DNA of 64,000 bases. Origin: Neodiprion pinetum (lineage: Eukaryota; Arthropoda; Insecta; Hymenoptera; Diprionidae). The notes under the pieces are model-generated. The model was not told the DNA's origin, did no database searches, and saw only the letters and a program-made list of their open reading frames with translations. The position numbers were made by a program, and so were the translations under genes. Of this stretch, positions 40,851 through 54,000 are shown one piece after another; the first letter of the stretch is position 1, and every line of letters starts with the position of its first letter. The DNA lies in contig NC_060237.1 in the NCBI RefSeq assembly GCF_021155775.2, forward strand, positions 2,482,501 through 2,546,500. Reading direction: 5' to 3'.

Positions 40851-43800
40851 ACCTGGCTATTGGCGGTCATCGGTTGTGTGCACGCGCCTTATTATACCGG
40901 TCGGTAAAACGCGCGCGTGGCTCGCGTGTGCGAATATCGCTTCGACCGCGTAGCTACAAGAATCACACCGACTTCTCTCTTTCACCCACACGTACACGAT
41001 ACGCTGCAAATGCAAACGCATTGCGTCGCGTGTACGTGCCTGCGTATGTAGGTATTCGTCACGTGTAGTTAGAGAACCTCGCGTACGATCAGAGACGACG
41101 CGCCGCACGGAGGGAAGAAAACTGCACGGGCAGAGACGGCGAGAGTGTAACCCGCGAGGAATGGGTTGTTGCGTGCGCGTGTGCGTGTGCGCGCGTGCAT
41201 GTGTAGAGAGAGAGAGAGAGAGGGAGAGAGAGAGAGAGAGAGAGAGGTGTGTTTGTGCAGGCTGAAACACACCTGCGATTCTCACACACGCGTGCTGCCT
41301 GCACACGTGAACGCGCACCGCGCTGCGGAATCGGTGCGTTGTAGGTACGTCGTAACGTGGATATTATATCTTTATAGGCACTCGCGTCGTGGGCGTGCTT
41401 CGGAGCCGGATCATTTCGACCAATGAGACCGGCCGTCTCCCCACCTCGGCTCAACTTCCTCCTCGGGACTTCCTCCGACCAATATATTCTAGCCTCGCTC
41501 TTGGCCTCCGACGTTGTCATTAGCGCACTGCTCGCGCAGGCCACCTTCCTACTCTGCACACGCGATAAAGAGTTACACCCAATTTTCATCCATTTTTCTT
41601 TTCGTTCCTTTTTTATTCAGGTCTGTATATAGATATATATATGTACATATTTTTTGTTTATTTTTTTTTTCTTTCGGCACCGTCTTCCATTTTGTAACCG
41701 ATTATGCGAGGTCGGATTCGAGAAAGGTCGATCGATCGATTAAATCTAACACGCATCGCGGATGGTTGCGGTATAAGGTGAAGTTCCGGTAACCCAAGCG
41801 TTGCGGCGAGTATCCAAAATTTATTGTAAAACAATCCGCGGGAAGATGAGACCGACCGTTGTTTCTCAACTAGGCAGGCCGATATTTTACCAGGTAGATA
41901 GATATAGATCCGTACAAGATCTGTCTATCGGGTATACATATAAATAGATATTCGTACGCCCACCGTCTATACCACTATTATACTTGTACTATAAATACGC
42001 GGAGGAATGCGCGTAAACCGCGTTCACGATGCGGCAAGTGCAGCGTGCGGCAGAGAGACATGCAGGCACGGACTGAATTTGATATTCTTAAGGTTGCGGG
42101 CATTCTCGCCTGGGGGAGAGAATTCCGTATTGTCTGTACGACATCCACTCACCGACACCTTGTTGCAGCGATCGGACGCCAAGCTTGTGCCGCGTGAAAG
42201 GTGGGAAAGGATGCACCACGGTCCTCAACCCGCGGACACCGGATCGACCTCGAACCCTTTTCTTTTACCCGGCTAGGAATAAGGAGAGATTCGCTTCTTC
42301 TCACGATTTAAGGACCTCGGCTCGTCCGACGCGTCAGTGTCGTTGGTCTGCATTTTCTCAGTCAGCGTGCAATGGTGCGCGTATCAGAGTTTAACACGCG
42401 ATGCCATGCGATTCGACCAATGTCACGATTGTTCCTCGTTGTACATCGTTGTTCGCGCTAATTTCCAGACTCGAACATTTTCGCGACGAACGGTGTTGCC
42501 CCGAGAGAAACTTTCAACTGTTGCGAAAATTTAACGCTCGTGCAACGATAAATTGACGTTAAAGCTTTGTTTAACTAAAAAAGTAGAGTAAACCTCAGAA
42601 ACCGATTTTGCGTCGCAATTACCAAAAAATGTTTAGGCGTACCTCGTTTTTCGTAATTCCAACAATATTCGAACAGTTTTTCTAACGATACCTACGTTTT
42701 ACACAATTTTTCTAGTTACCGTAACAAGTGAAATTTTTCTCAGTGTTGGGTTTCGAAACGTCGGGCGTTTATGAGCTTACAATAAGCGCGATAGCCTTCG
42801 TGTTACACTCGTGACGATCGATTGTTGCGACGCGATTGCGGATATTAATTTGCGAAAGTAATCACGCCAATCGGTTTCATGCCGCAGAGACACTCGACGG
42901 GTGCGAATGCGTGCTCATCGCACTCGAAACGCTGTAACGTCATGTCGGAATTTACTACGTCCATGTATGAAATGCTCGATTTTTGTACCGATCACGTGGC
43001 TTCATTGACGACAAAGTGGCCTCTTGTCTCCTCCGACAAGCATTATATGTAAGCTGCAGTGATTCGTATATTCGAGACTTTGAAAACAGGTGAATTGAAC
43101 ACTTCGCAACACGATTTGCACATCACTCGTATCGCGATTAATTCACGATCGTTTCGTACTCCATTGAGCATTCGCATCCAAAGGATACCAACAACTACGA
43201 TATGTATACCCGTAATACAGTCAATGTTTCGAACGATCGATTGAGTCGCGAAAAAACGTACGCTGCAAAGTTATCAAAGGGTATATACTAAGTTACGTAC
43301 GGCAATAATGTCAACTTTGGATGTTCGTAAGTACCTACAGATGGCACTAATTTTGACTGGGATCGAATCTCATAATCATCGTCTCAGATTCCGGATAGAT
43401 TAATATGTGCAGAAATTTTCGTATCACCGATATTTTTAATCCCAATTAAGAGTTCGAAGAATGAAACATCCGTACGCTACAAGAATCCGTCGATCAATTT
43501 TCTCATTGGCGATCAATAATGAAACTAGAGAAAAACATGTTGTTTTTTCAATCTGCGCGATACACAATCCAAAGAATCGCACATACAACGAAGTTAGAAG
43601 AAAGAACAAATGAAATTAGAATAATAAAAAGAAGAAGGAATGTTCGTTGAGTGGAATAAATATAATGAAAAAGTGCACGCCTCGACTAACAATAAAACCG
43701 AACACGCGCGACGTACGATATATAACTGCATCGAATGACAAAGAAAAAAAAATGAGAAAAATCCTTCGCAAGTTAGTAAAACGATTAACGAATACGTTTC

Positions 43801-43960
43801 GTGCACAGGTACCTACGCGTATATTGTGCACATGTATACGAATCGACGCGACAGTTTAACGAGCGTAAAAGACACGCCGCAACGGAAGTGCGTAAGTGTG
43901 GGTGCTGAGGTAGAAAGTAGAGGAAATATACGCGACGCCCACGCACTCCCAGAATCAATA
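40851..43960. other. GC-rich island and flanks, no gene seen
   Basis: About 40860-41560 is CpG-rich with many acg/cgt words and could be a promoter or enhancer island. It contains the alternating purine-pyrimidine and (GA)n tracts at 41171-41246. Downstream sequence returns to mixed composition with no convincing frame. Confidence 0.45.
41171..41246. repeat. alternating RY tract joined to a (GA)n tract
   Basis: Positions 41171-41205 alternate purine and pyrimidine without a break (gcgtgcgcgtgtgcgtgtgc and onward). They run directly into about 42 bp of nearly pure (GA)n with one ggg interruption. The first is a Z-DNA-type sequence and the second an H-DNA-type homopurine tract. Confidence 0.85.
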
Positions 43961-44003
43961 GACCAATGGCTACCGACGCGCGTGCGCATTGTCGCGTGAC
44001 GAC

Positions 44004-44044
<41 letters not shown>

Positions 44045-44520
44045 TCCGCGTACGAATAGAAGGTGTACGTACCCAGCCACGCAGGGTTCGAAAGAGCCGT
44101 CGACTCGACGCAGCCGGGTATAAAGGTGTGCGGCACCGTGCAGAGCATGGTTGGTTGCCCAGTGGCTGCGGAATATCGTTAGCGCGGGCCCCCCGCGTCG
44201 TCTGGTTCCACCGGAGAACTTGCGACCAGCAAGTGTGGCTCCGACGTTGCTGCGCACCCACCGCCGAGCAGTGTCCGGTGAGAACCGAGAACCGCCTAGC
44301 TTCTTGCACGTAACCCACACGAGCTCGAGGAGCGCGGGCGGATACCTGCATGTGAGCAGCACCGAGCAATTTAGCTGATTCATTCTCCAGGCCCATGATT
44401 TATCGTCCGAGCACCATTTTCTCCGTCCACCTGCTCCGAGTCCGCGATTATACAGCGGCCGGGCGGCGATAGCCGGGTACAACTTGGCCAGGTATTCAAA
44501 CTCTCGGACCTCGCGATGTG
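43961..44520 (+). promoter_or_regulatory. candidate promoter and non-coding first exon
   Basis: A CCAAT box lies at 43963-43967, a (CT)n tract at 44006-44038, and TATAAAG at 44119-44125 in GC-rich surroundings. A good donor, CCG|GTGAGA, is at 44278. A transcript starting near 44150 could have a first exon of about 130 nt. It lies 6 kb upstream of the eyegone-like coding exon on the same strand, so it may be a distal promoter of that gene. No coding potential is evident. Confidence 0.3.
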
Positions 44521-47500
44521 TGTGCGGACTACCGCTACGGTGTCACGTACAACGCGGGGAAACTTGGGTGGAATGGGAAAAGGATTTTCCTCGACGTTCC
44601 TTAAATTCGTCAATTAATCACTCGACGTTTGTTGTCGCCTTAATTGTTTCTCGATATCTCTCATGTTTCGTAATTTTTTTTCTTCTTCTTCATATTGCGG
44701 GTAAAATAGAAAACGGGTGTAACGAGAAGATTGGAAAGTAATTCCTGGTCTGGATGAAACTATTTGAAATCATAAATACCGACAAACAGATACTCCGATT
44801 TGCGGTATAACATTGGTATTGTAAACGTAACGTACAATTTGTACGATAACGCGAAATGCACAGAATCAACAGACCGGAACTTAAGTGCAACGAGTGAGTC
44901 CGGCTTGTGGGTAAATGAACTATTATTCGCGGATATCGCCGAGCAATTTCCCCGGGGAAATATATGCAACCGTAACCGATACCGCGAGTGGTTGCGGGGG
45001 CGGGTATCGCAACCCCCGCAACGCCGCCCGACTACGGCGATAATAATTGAGGCGATAGCAGGGCTAATTCGTATAATTTGTATAATCAGCCCGTGAAATT
45101 CAAGATTCAGAGGTTGCCTGCCGCGGCCTCTCGCCCTTTCTCTCTTTCTCTCGATGCTTTATCGAGGTCAGGAGAGAAATCGTGCGTGGAGGGTGATATT
45201 TCAAAGGCAAACCGCGGAAGGGTGCTACTTGCACGAATTCACATCGGAACCTCAATTTTCGCTCCTCGCAGGATTACCTAGGCATTTATTCACCGATTAA
45301 AATCGCAACGGATTCTTCGATAAAGATAATATAAACGAGCCAAAGATGCGTCGAAAGGAATCCTCGCGTGAAATTCGAGAGCTGTTAATTAATTAATACG
45401 ACCTAACAGATGCTTTGAATATCGTTTCAATTTTCGCGTTACACGCACGTAAGTTTTTCACCGTACAATGTTCGCTGCTGATATGTCATGCGAAAAATTA
45501 ACTATGTAAACATGGTTATTACCTTTTTTCACACGTGCAAATCGTTGAAATTATTAGGTTGATGTTCGGTCATAGATTCGCAGCTAGGCGCAAAATTTGC
45601 ATTTGGCATGTACAAGTTCGGATTCTGCAAATTTCTCAACGATCTGTGAACAAAAACGAAAATACACATCGTAAATGAAGGAAAACGTAGGTACTTTTAT
45701 ACGCTTGCTACGAAGGAAGAGGCGACTGATAAACGACGCGTTTAAACAGCGTCGCAAAACTTTGACACTTTCAGTTATAAATAATGAGCCTACGGAACGT
45801 AAGACTCGCTTACTTCCCGCTGATACCGTTACATTTCTTATTCTACTTTTCACTCTTGGATAAAAATAAAATTATCCATCTTTAAAAGTGCAATGCAATT
45901 ACACTATTATTATAATAATGTTTTTTTTTTTCTTTTGCACTTGTACGTGCACTCAAGTATCACACGGGGATATAACGTGGCGTTAACTCGACGGATACAC
46001 GACTCAAGCAGGCATGAAAATTACATTAGACGTTTGCGATGAAACAATGAACCGCCTCCCATTTAATACCCTGAATTAGGTGAATTATCCGAATGGAATA
46101 GAATAGTTGTCACGTAATTCTGCCTACTATTGTAATAGAAGGAAATAATTGTCAAGCGAGTAAGTACGTACCTATACGCATACCTGAAAAAGTTTCGAAT
46201 CAAGGCAGTATTACAGGAATTGAAACCGTATTAAATAGAAGAGCATATAATATTGCGTACCTGTATAATAATTCCAAGTGTATTATTCGTGTATATCGTA
46301 CACATCAATCAGCGACTCGTATACGATATTGAATATCGAAGATTGATGGTTGCAACGCAATAAATTGTTGTAAATAAAAAACACAGTTGCTCAAGCTGTC
46401 AGGTAGCTAAACATGTTAGCTATTTTTCAGCGAGCCGATGAAATACTCAGGTCTAATATACGACGTCTGCCGAAGTAGGTACATTTGCACGCAAGCATTC
46501 GCAATTGTAATTAATTGTGCCAAGTCGCTGCCTTGGATATTATAACAGTAACTGGATAAAATGCATGGAATATAACGAGAAACGCTTGCAAATATAACTC
46601 TGCAATATCCGATGCTAAATATTAAATTCGCTTCAACCTTAATCAATAATTTATACAGCGCGAAAGTTGTCAAATATTTCACGCTCAGAAATTGAAACGT
46701 ATTACATTACACGCGAACAAATATTACGTATCCGCATTTCGATGTACCTACTTGGAATTTACTTTTACATACTTGTACCATTACTCGAAGCCTTGCAACG
46801 TGCAATTTGTAACGTGTAACGCATATAACGCATAAGTCGCGTCGAAAAGTTTTACGTCCCATATATCGTTCGATATAATATGCTTGATGTATGTCATATC
46901 CGTGTGACGTTTAAATAAAATATCGACGTAAAGAAGAGGGGAAAAAAAAGTAAAAAAAAGAAAAAGAAAACCCATCTCTGCGGCGTACAACTCAATTACT
47001 TTCGCAGGTTATAGGCGCAGGTTGTTTCCACTTTAAGCGAAAACAAAAGATAATTATCATTGCGCTCGTCTCGTCACCTGGACAAATATTATACACGGCG
47101 TACATGTGTCTTATATTAATATAGATATATATACATACCGCGAAGTGTGCAAACTTCGTACACCGTATCGTACGCGTACCCCTCACAAATGTGTACCCAC
47201 CATATATATTACACATCTCTGTTTGCCAACCGCGCCGTGTTCTTTGTACATACACGTATAATATTACACATACCTGCTAAACGTGCAGCGAACGATATAA
47301 TAAAAAATTCGCATGCTTCAAAAATATAACGGTAAAAAAAAAAAAAAAAGGAAAAGAAACGTTTCAAATATTTCGATAGACAGGTTTTACACGTATGCCG
47401 AAGATGATCGAGATGTTTCCTCCACGTCATGCTCCAAGTTGTAGGTCTGCATATACGTATATATATATATATATGTATATAATGTGTCTGCGGGCATGTC

Positions 47501-48659
47501 TGCACAGGCATATTTGCACGTACGTTCGTTGCACGTGTATAGTCTGCGAGGAGGCAGTTGAAAAAAAAACTGATTGTAAAAACAGGTATCAAAAAAAAAA
47601 TAAAAAAAAAAAAAAAAAAAAAACGGAAATTAAACGATAAAAAATGTCAAACACGGAACGAAATGAAAAAAACCTTGAGGTTAATACGGCCGTGTACGCG
47701 AAGGATACTTTATTATAGATATTCAATATCATTGTAATCATGAAACTTGTGTGTATGCACCATAAACGATATATGCAGCCTGACCGATTTCATGAACTCG
47801 TATAATGTCTACCTTCTACATGTGTACGTATAATCTGTGCGCGTACGTTGTAAGTATATACATGTATACAGTTTCATATTTTATACATATATATATAGGT
47901 AAAAAAAGCTGCTGCAGCCGCGATCACGCGGTCACGCGATGCGCCCATACTGCTTTTGCCCGGGCATCAGATTAATTCACGAGTATATGGATTATTCATC
48001 CAAATATATGTATATATATACACATATTTTATTAAAATATAGATTTTTATTGTTTCACGAACTCGGAGAGTCGAGAGAAAATTCACGAGGTAAGTTTCGT
48101 ACAGGTGAAAACAGGTTCGGGTTATCAATCGACGAATCGGAGAGGAGATGCGAAGGGAAATAAAGCAGGTAGGTGCATAGACGCAGGCTGACTAGTGCGT
48201 GTCAATAATGGCGATACCGCGAGGACGAGAAGCGAACAAACGGAATCGATTCGGGAGTGCAAAGTGCCGCAATACGATGCAGGAAGTCGGAGTCAGCCAA
48301 TCGCGTTCGGTAAAATCGTTGCTCAGGGAATGTAACAAAATAACAAAATATCCAAAATCGATGCATTAATACAAAATTTGCTACGGTGATTCCTTCGTAT
48401 CCCGAACGAATTTTAAATATACCGAATCAAGCTCGTCGCCGATTCCCGACTGTGTACAAAGTGTGAATTAAAAAAATAAAAAAATGAAGAGTAAGAAAAA
48501 CTAATCGACAAAGAAAATCATATCCGCGTAAGGTTTCGATTGTGTTTGGTGAAGCGAAAAAAAAAAATAACTAAAATTAATAATAAAATAAAGGGACGAA
48601 CGGTCGCACGCGGTGCACTCTCTGCAGGTACACCGGCTTACACGTACGTGCGTATGCAT

Positions 48660-48704
<45 letters not shown>

Positions 48705-48840
48705 ATTATAACGGAAGATGGTGACCCTCGAGTATAACACACAAGGTGTCACTCTCTCTCTCTCTCTCTCTCTTTCTCTCCGGATTCCCTGCAGGTTTAA
48801 AACACGGTTCGCCCGCTATCGGGCACGAAAGTAAAACGAA
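44521..48840. other. gene-free region upstream of the eyegone-like gene
   Basis: No recognisable coding sequence. AT-rich parts hold a poly-A tract at 47591-47623 with a single T, TA-rich arrays near 47456-47480 and 47880-47900, an (AT)n at 48663-48692 and a (CT)n at 48752-48773. The sequence then changes sharply to the GC-rich island at 48840. Confidence 0.5.
48663..48692. repeat. (AT)n microsatellite
   Basis: Thirty bases of uninterrupted AT dinucleotides followed by three GTAT units, 60 bp before a (CT)n tract at 48752-48773. Confidence 0.9.
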
Positions 48841-50140
48841 GGTGTGGGAGCTGGCGTAGCGCGAATGGGCGCCATGACGTTATCCAATTGGTCGATTGCC
48901 CGGTAATGGTGGGTGGGCGGGGGGCGTAGCGAGAGCGACGGAGCGATGCGCAACGGGGGTTGCGCACCGGTGGTCTTGCAACGCCGGGGCCCCGACTGCT
49001 TTGCCTCCCCCCCCCCCCCCCCCGCCCCACCCCTTCACCGCCGCCGCAGCGGGGGCAGCGCTGATCGCCGTCGCGCTCCTCGTCGTAGACACCGCGCGCC
49101 CCACTGCGCCCCACTGCGCATCGTCCGGGGGGTGCCGGGTGTCGAGGGGGAGGAAACGCGTGGGGCGGGGTGGAGGGAAGTCCGGCGCGGTAGCCGTTCG
49201 AATGCCTTAAATCTTGATCTCGCCTTTGGAATGACTAGCAGCGGGAGCTGGAGCAGCCGCGGCGCGGCCTCCGTAGCCACAGCAGCACAAGCGAGCGGCG
49301 TATCGGCAGGTGGGGGAAAGGTAGTCTGGGCGCGCTTCGAGCCTCGAAACGGAAGCCAATCTGCTCGAATCCGGCGCAGTGCGAGCAGCGGGTCACAGAC
49401 AACATATATATTTGATACGTTAGGCGACCCTCCTCGCACCTTCGACGCACGATAATACCGCGGCGCGACATCCGCGAGACAGAAGCGAGCGACGCCGCTC
49501 CTTCGCCCGTCGTACGCACCCTCCGCAACCACTGCCGATCGGTTCGCGGCGCCGACCTCATCGCGATATACGCCACGAGTAAACTCGAACACGCCGCGCG
49601 TAACACCTGACGAAAGCTCGAGCTTTCCAGTGGACTTGCACGCGGAACAGTGATGGGATACTTTGAGGACGCTCGAACCCCGCAGCCCTGGACTTTGAAA
49701 ATTTTTCTCCTCGTCGCGGGTGCACGTGTGATTTTTAATTCGTAACGTTTCAATTTTTCCTTCTTGCCTTTTTTTTCTTTCTTTTTTTTCTTTTTTTTTT
49801 CTTTCGAACTTCGCTCCGCGTTTATTTGAATATTTAATTGTGTGTGCGCATGTGGGTGCCCGCCTACACGCGGTTGTGAGTGTACTTGACCGTGAAAGAG
49901 GAGACGTGCCGGTAAGAGTTTCCTCGCGTCAATAATTTCTACGTACGACGATGTACCCCGGGTGCAGAAACGCTCGGACAGCCAGACTGCACTGACGATT
50001 CAAATCGAGACGGTACGCGTAGCCGGGTTGTCGGTGCGGTTGTTGGCATAACGACGGTGAGGAGACCGGAAATCGGTAGGAACGTTGAGAGAGAGGACCG
50101 GGAGGCCCCGGAAGGAGAGCCTCGAGGTAACCGGCGAGTG
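48840..50140 (+). promoter_or_regulatory. GC-rich promoter island and 5' UTR of the eyegone-like gene
   Basis: Base composition rises abruptly. A TGACGT core followed by CCAAT and its inverse ATTGG lies at about 48877-48893, a common promoter arrangement. A 17-base C run is at 49007-49023 and G runs at 48911-48924 and 49127-49177. A donor-like CCG|GTAAGAG at 49911 suggests a spliced 5' UTR exon. The frame of the predicted start is open back to a TAA at 49913, with no earlier ATG, so the start at 50141 is favoured. Confidence 0.45.
49007..49023. repeat. poly-C tract
   Basis: Seventeen consecutive C residues within the island upstream of the eyegone-like gene. The length is likely variable and error-prone in assembly. 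Confidence 0.9.
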
Positions 50141-51023
50141 ATGATGATCGGTGGAAGCGTCGCGACGCCCACCGGCACTACGAAACCAGCAGTGACAACG
50201 AACGACAACAGCATGGTAGTGGTCGACGCTATCGGCAGCGCGGCGGCCGAGTCCGGATTCTCTTTGCCAAACGCCGCTTCGAAGCTGAACGCGAAGGCCA
50301 TCGGCGCTACGAACAACAACGCCGCGGTTAAATGTTGCTCCGACGATTCCGGACCCACCCCAGCCAGCAATGGCGTCACCGTAACTCGTCCCTGGGAGCC
50401 ACCCTCCCCCTCGCACCCTCCGCACACGCCGCAACAACCTCCGACGGCCCATCACCAGATCAACGTCATTCCACCCTCGGCTCTGCTCGACGGTCAGTTT
50501 GAATTAGCGTTATTGACCTTACGGTCTCTATTGGTATCCGATGCGTCGTTCTCGTCTCTGTTATTTATACATGTATGCACGAGTACACGGACACTTTAGA
50601 GTTTGGCTCGACTTTGATACTTTTCAAGTACCAGCTACGGCGGCTACTCCCAATTTCGTTCCTGGTCCTCGTCGCGTCGGAAAAACTCCCCGCGTCCTTC
50701 GGCTCTTTATGTAAAACGCATTAATCAACTTGGCGCGAGTGTCTTGAACCGTCGAGGATGATGACTGGGTGAAAAAAAATGGTTGATTCCCACCGTGACG
50801 AGGGTTTGCGCCTCTTGCTGTTTTACACCTGTGTATTTTCATGACAAAGAAACACAGTTGCCGGATATCTTTCCACCGCGTTTCTCTCATTCTCTTATCC
50901 ATACGTATACATTATAGGAGAGCTTTTGACGCTTCTGGACTGTTCAACGAACCCGCACCACCGACTTCCTCCCAAACAACCCCGAAGCCTGACATCCTTC
51001 AAAAATACAGTTTCGACCATACG

Positions 51024-51056
<33 letters not shown>

Positions 51057-54000
51057 GTACTCGACCGAGCGCGTCTCTTCATCCACCGTTGAGATCCCTC
51101 GATCTCGACTTCGACGTGGAACCCTTGACTTCCGCCCCCGATCACCGAATGTAAATCCGAGCTCGCGGGTTTTGACCAAGAGTCAAATTAGATTCCGAAT
51201 CGCCTCGTTTTTTTCCCGTCACGAAGCCCGTCGTCCTCCGATGTCAACGTGTATGATAAAGGCGACATTCCAGCGATCAGTGACGGTGTAAAGGCGATGG
51301 CGGTCGGGTCTTTTGCGATGCGCACCAACACAACGACGAGGTTTTCACTTCGCGTTAGCGCAACAAACCCGCGCCATGGCTCCGGCGTTCCTTTCGACGC
51401 CTCAAGCGCGAGATGAATTGTTCTGCCACTGGTTCGCTCCTTTTCGAGGAGCGCGTCTTTGTGTTGGCGGCGAAGGCATGTAGCGAGTCGCTGCACGTGC
51501 TTTGTATGTAACATCAGCTTATGCAGGTTGTGGTTAACAATAAAGGCTCGTAGCTTACAACAAACCGTGTGTATCTTGAACGGCTCTCCGGGCTAGGCGT
51601 GTGGTACAAGGTATACCAACGTCGGGCGGTACACGCCGTGTACGCCAACAATTATAACCGGAGAGAAGCCGGCTTTGACGGAAAGACGTTAACTCGGTAG
51701 ACTTTGGATGTCAAAACTCCGAGTGATTTACGACCGTGCGTAAATTTCACCCTGTCACACACGTACCGCGTTACACCTATCCGTCCGACCTCCTCCACCA
51801 TCCTCTTCCAACGACTGATCCGACCAACCGCGCGAGCGTTCGAATACCTGCGCGACACCCGACGAAACACCGCGTGAATAATTTTTGCTCGGTCAGACTT
51901 TGCACGCGAAAAGTTTACGCGGAGACAAAGTCGGTTCTTACGAAAGAATCGCACCGGCGCTCCAAATATCACTCACGAACCCAGTGTTACGTAACTCTAA
52001 CGCTCGTCAGCCGCTGCGAAACCAACCAACGACTTCGTACGGTGAAATTAATCAAGTACAGGTGACGCTCGTTATCGTTCAATTGCGTGAGGCGATCAAT
52101 CCTCCAAGGATTCAAGATCTGCTGATTCACGTTTTGACACCTGTGCCAGTTACTCGGCATTATTGAGGGTCATGCTGGGTTAGGTCAGGTTAGGGTTGGT
52201 CTACACACGCTTCTGGTTTATTTCCAACGAGCTGCTGGGTATCCAGGAGACTCTCGTGATAAAGGTAAATTTTTACGACCTGGGTCTATCTCGCAGGTCG
52301 GATGTACGATCCGACTAAATGTATGGTTGAAAGGTCGGACCGACGGTGTTAAGATTGTAAATTCTCTTGGTTCATGGATGACGGTGGAAAACTATAGTTC
52401 GTCAAACTGACTCCCAACTTTCTTTAACGTCGAACCTAGAGCAGTGAATGCCGGAAAGAAGACGATTGAATCTTGTACGTTTGGAAGCAGGGAGAAAGAC
52501 TAATTGCTTTCAGTTCAACTGTGTTTTTGTGAACTTCAGCGGTAAGATTTGCAGTGATTACAAACCTCCAAATATTGTAACAAAGTCTTACAACGATTCA
52601 AATTCGTCTTTTTTCATCCGAGTGAATCTCTCGCCTTGACAAACGTACCTAAAACTCGAACGTTCGTTCGCGTCTCACTTCAGGAACCAACAATAAAATC
52701 CCGTGATCCACGGAGTAGCGTCAGCTGGAGACAAATTGCGTGAATCTCCTCAAACAATTCGAAGCAAACGTCATCATCGTCACCATTGTCAAATGAACAA
52801 GCATAATTTTTCACATCTGCGAATCAAACTGCTACGGGATGTGATGCGGTAGAAAAATTTCGCACCTTCGGAAGGTCGGAGCGCGGCGTCTTTGTCGCGT
52901 AGGTATAAGCCGACGGCACGCGAGAAGCGACAAGTGAAAAATTGAGAATCCCACAGTTTAATCCGAGAGAATAATTTGAACAAAAGATCACGGGCTGCTG
53001 CAATCCTGACCGAATCCCGTTCGAGGCTCGATGAGTGTGCGTACAGGTTATAGGTAGACGTACCTACTGTACCAAAGAGACGCGTGTTCGTGGAGGCGGA
53101 TGCGATACGCAGCACACACAAAGGACCGCGGTTCAACCTGGTTCTTAATTGCGAGCTTCTCGTTTCTACGGATGCGATCGTTTATCCGTTGGCTGGGTAA
53201 ACGGCGATATACCGACGAGTTCTTCCCCCACGTCCGAGGCATCTCGTACATTTCTGAGTATATCACCGAATAGTAGTAGCTGCAATAGCAAGCGTCTGAT
53301 GCCCCCACGGGGTGGGTAGTATCGGTCCCGGGAACCGGTCTCGCCACCGTATAACGCCCTTCGGTACGTACACCACGACACCGCGCACGAAAGCGAGGAC
53401 ATTTATTTTGTTGGCGCCTTGGCCGAGGTCTCGTTCAGAGCTTTCCGACGATAGCTCACTTGTCTCATTAGCCATCCCCCAACACCTAAGAGGCATTGCC
53501 ACTTCTCCGAACATCTTCTTCTCCTCCTTCGACTTCTGCTTCTTCTGCAGTCCAGGTAACAAGAAACCCGCGATTATACGTATTCGTATGGTAGGTATGT
53601 GTGTGGATAGAGACGGACGGCTAACAATATCGAAACATCCGAATCGACGCGTAATGGGAAAAGCATTTTAATTCCCCGTATCCACACGCTGTATACACGC
53701 TGCGTCCAAGTGTGGAAATATCTGTGACTCGTACGATGCCTAATGAGTATCGACATTCACGTTCGGTCGTTCGTTATATCGGACCGTTTTTCCATTCTAT
53801 CGTCGGAGCGTAAGGAAAAATGAATCGGTCAAAATTGAAAGACGCGTTTTCGATTATGGTAACCGATGGACAGTGCCAACTTATCGTTACACGAAGAGAG
53901 GATTCTTCACGTTTTTGATCAATTCTCTATTCATTTTAACAAACTTTCAACCGGGAACCTGCATCCGATCATCTTCAGGCTACATAGAAATTTGAAAATG

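Noticed and set aside
48797..49592. Several overlapping long frames on both strands upstream of the eyegone-like gene
   Set aside because: GC-rich sequence lacks stops. None has a recognised domain, and they conflict with each other across the poly-C run.
50000..50455. Minus-strand frames opposite eyegone exon 1
   Set aside because: Shadow frames of the GC-rich coding exon, with no independent support.
53263..53671. Opposed 99- and 119-codon frames in the eyegone intron
   Set aside because: No recognisable similarity. Retained only as an unverified possibility, not as a gene.
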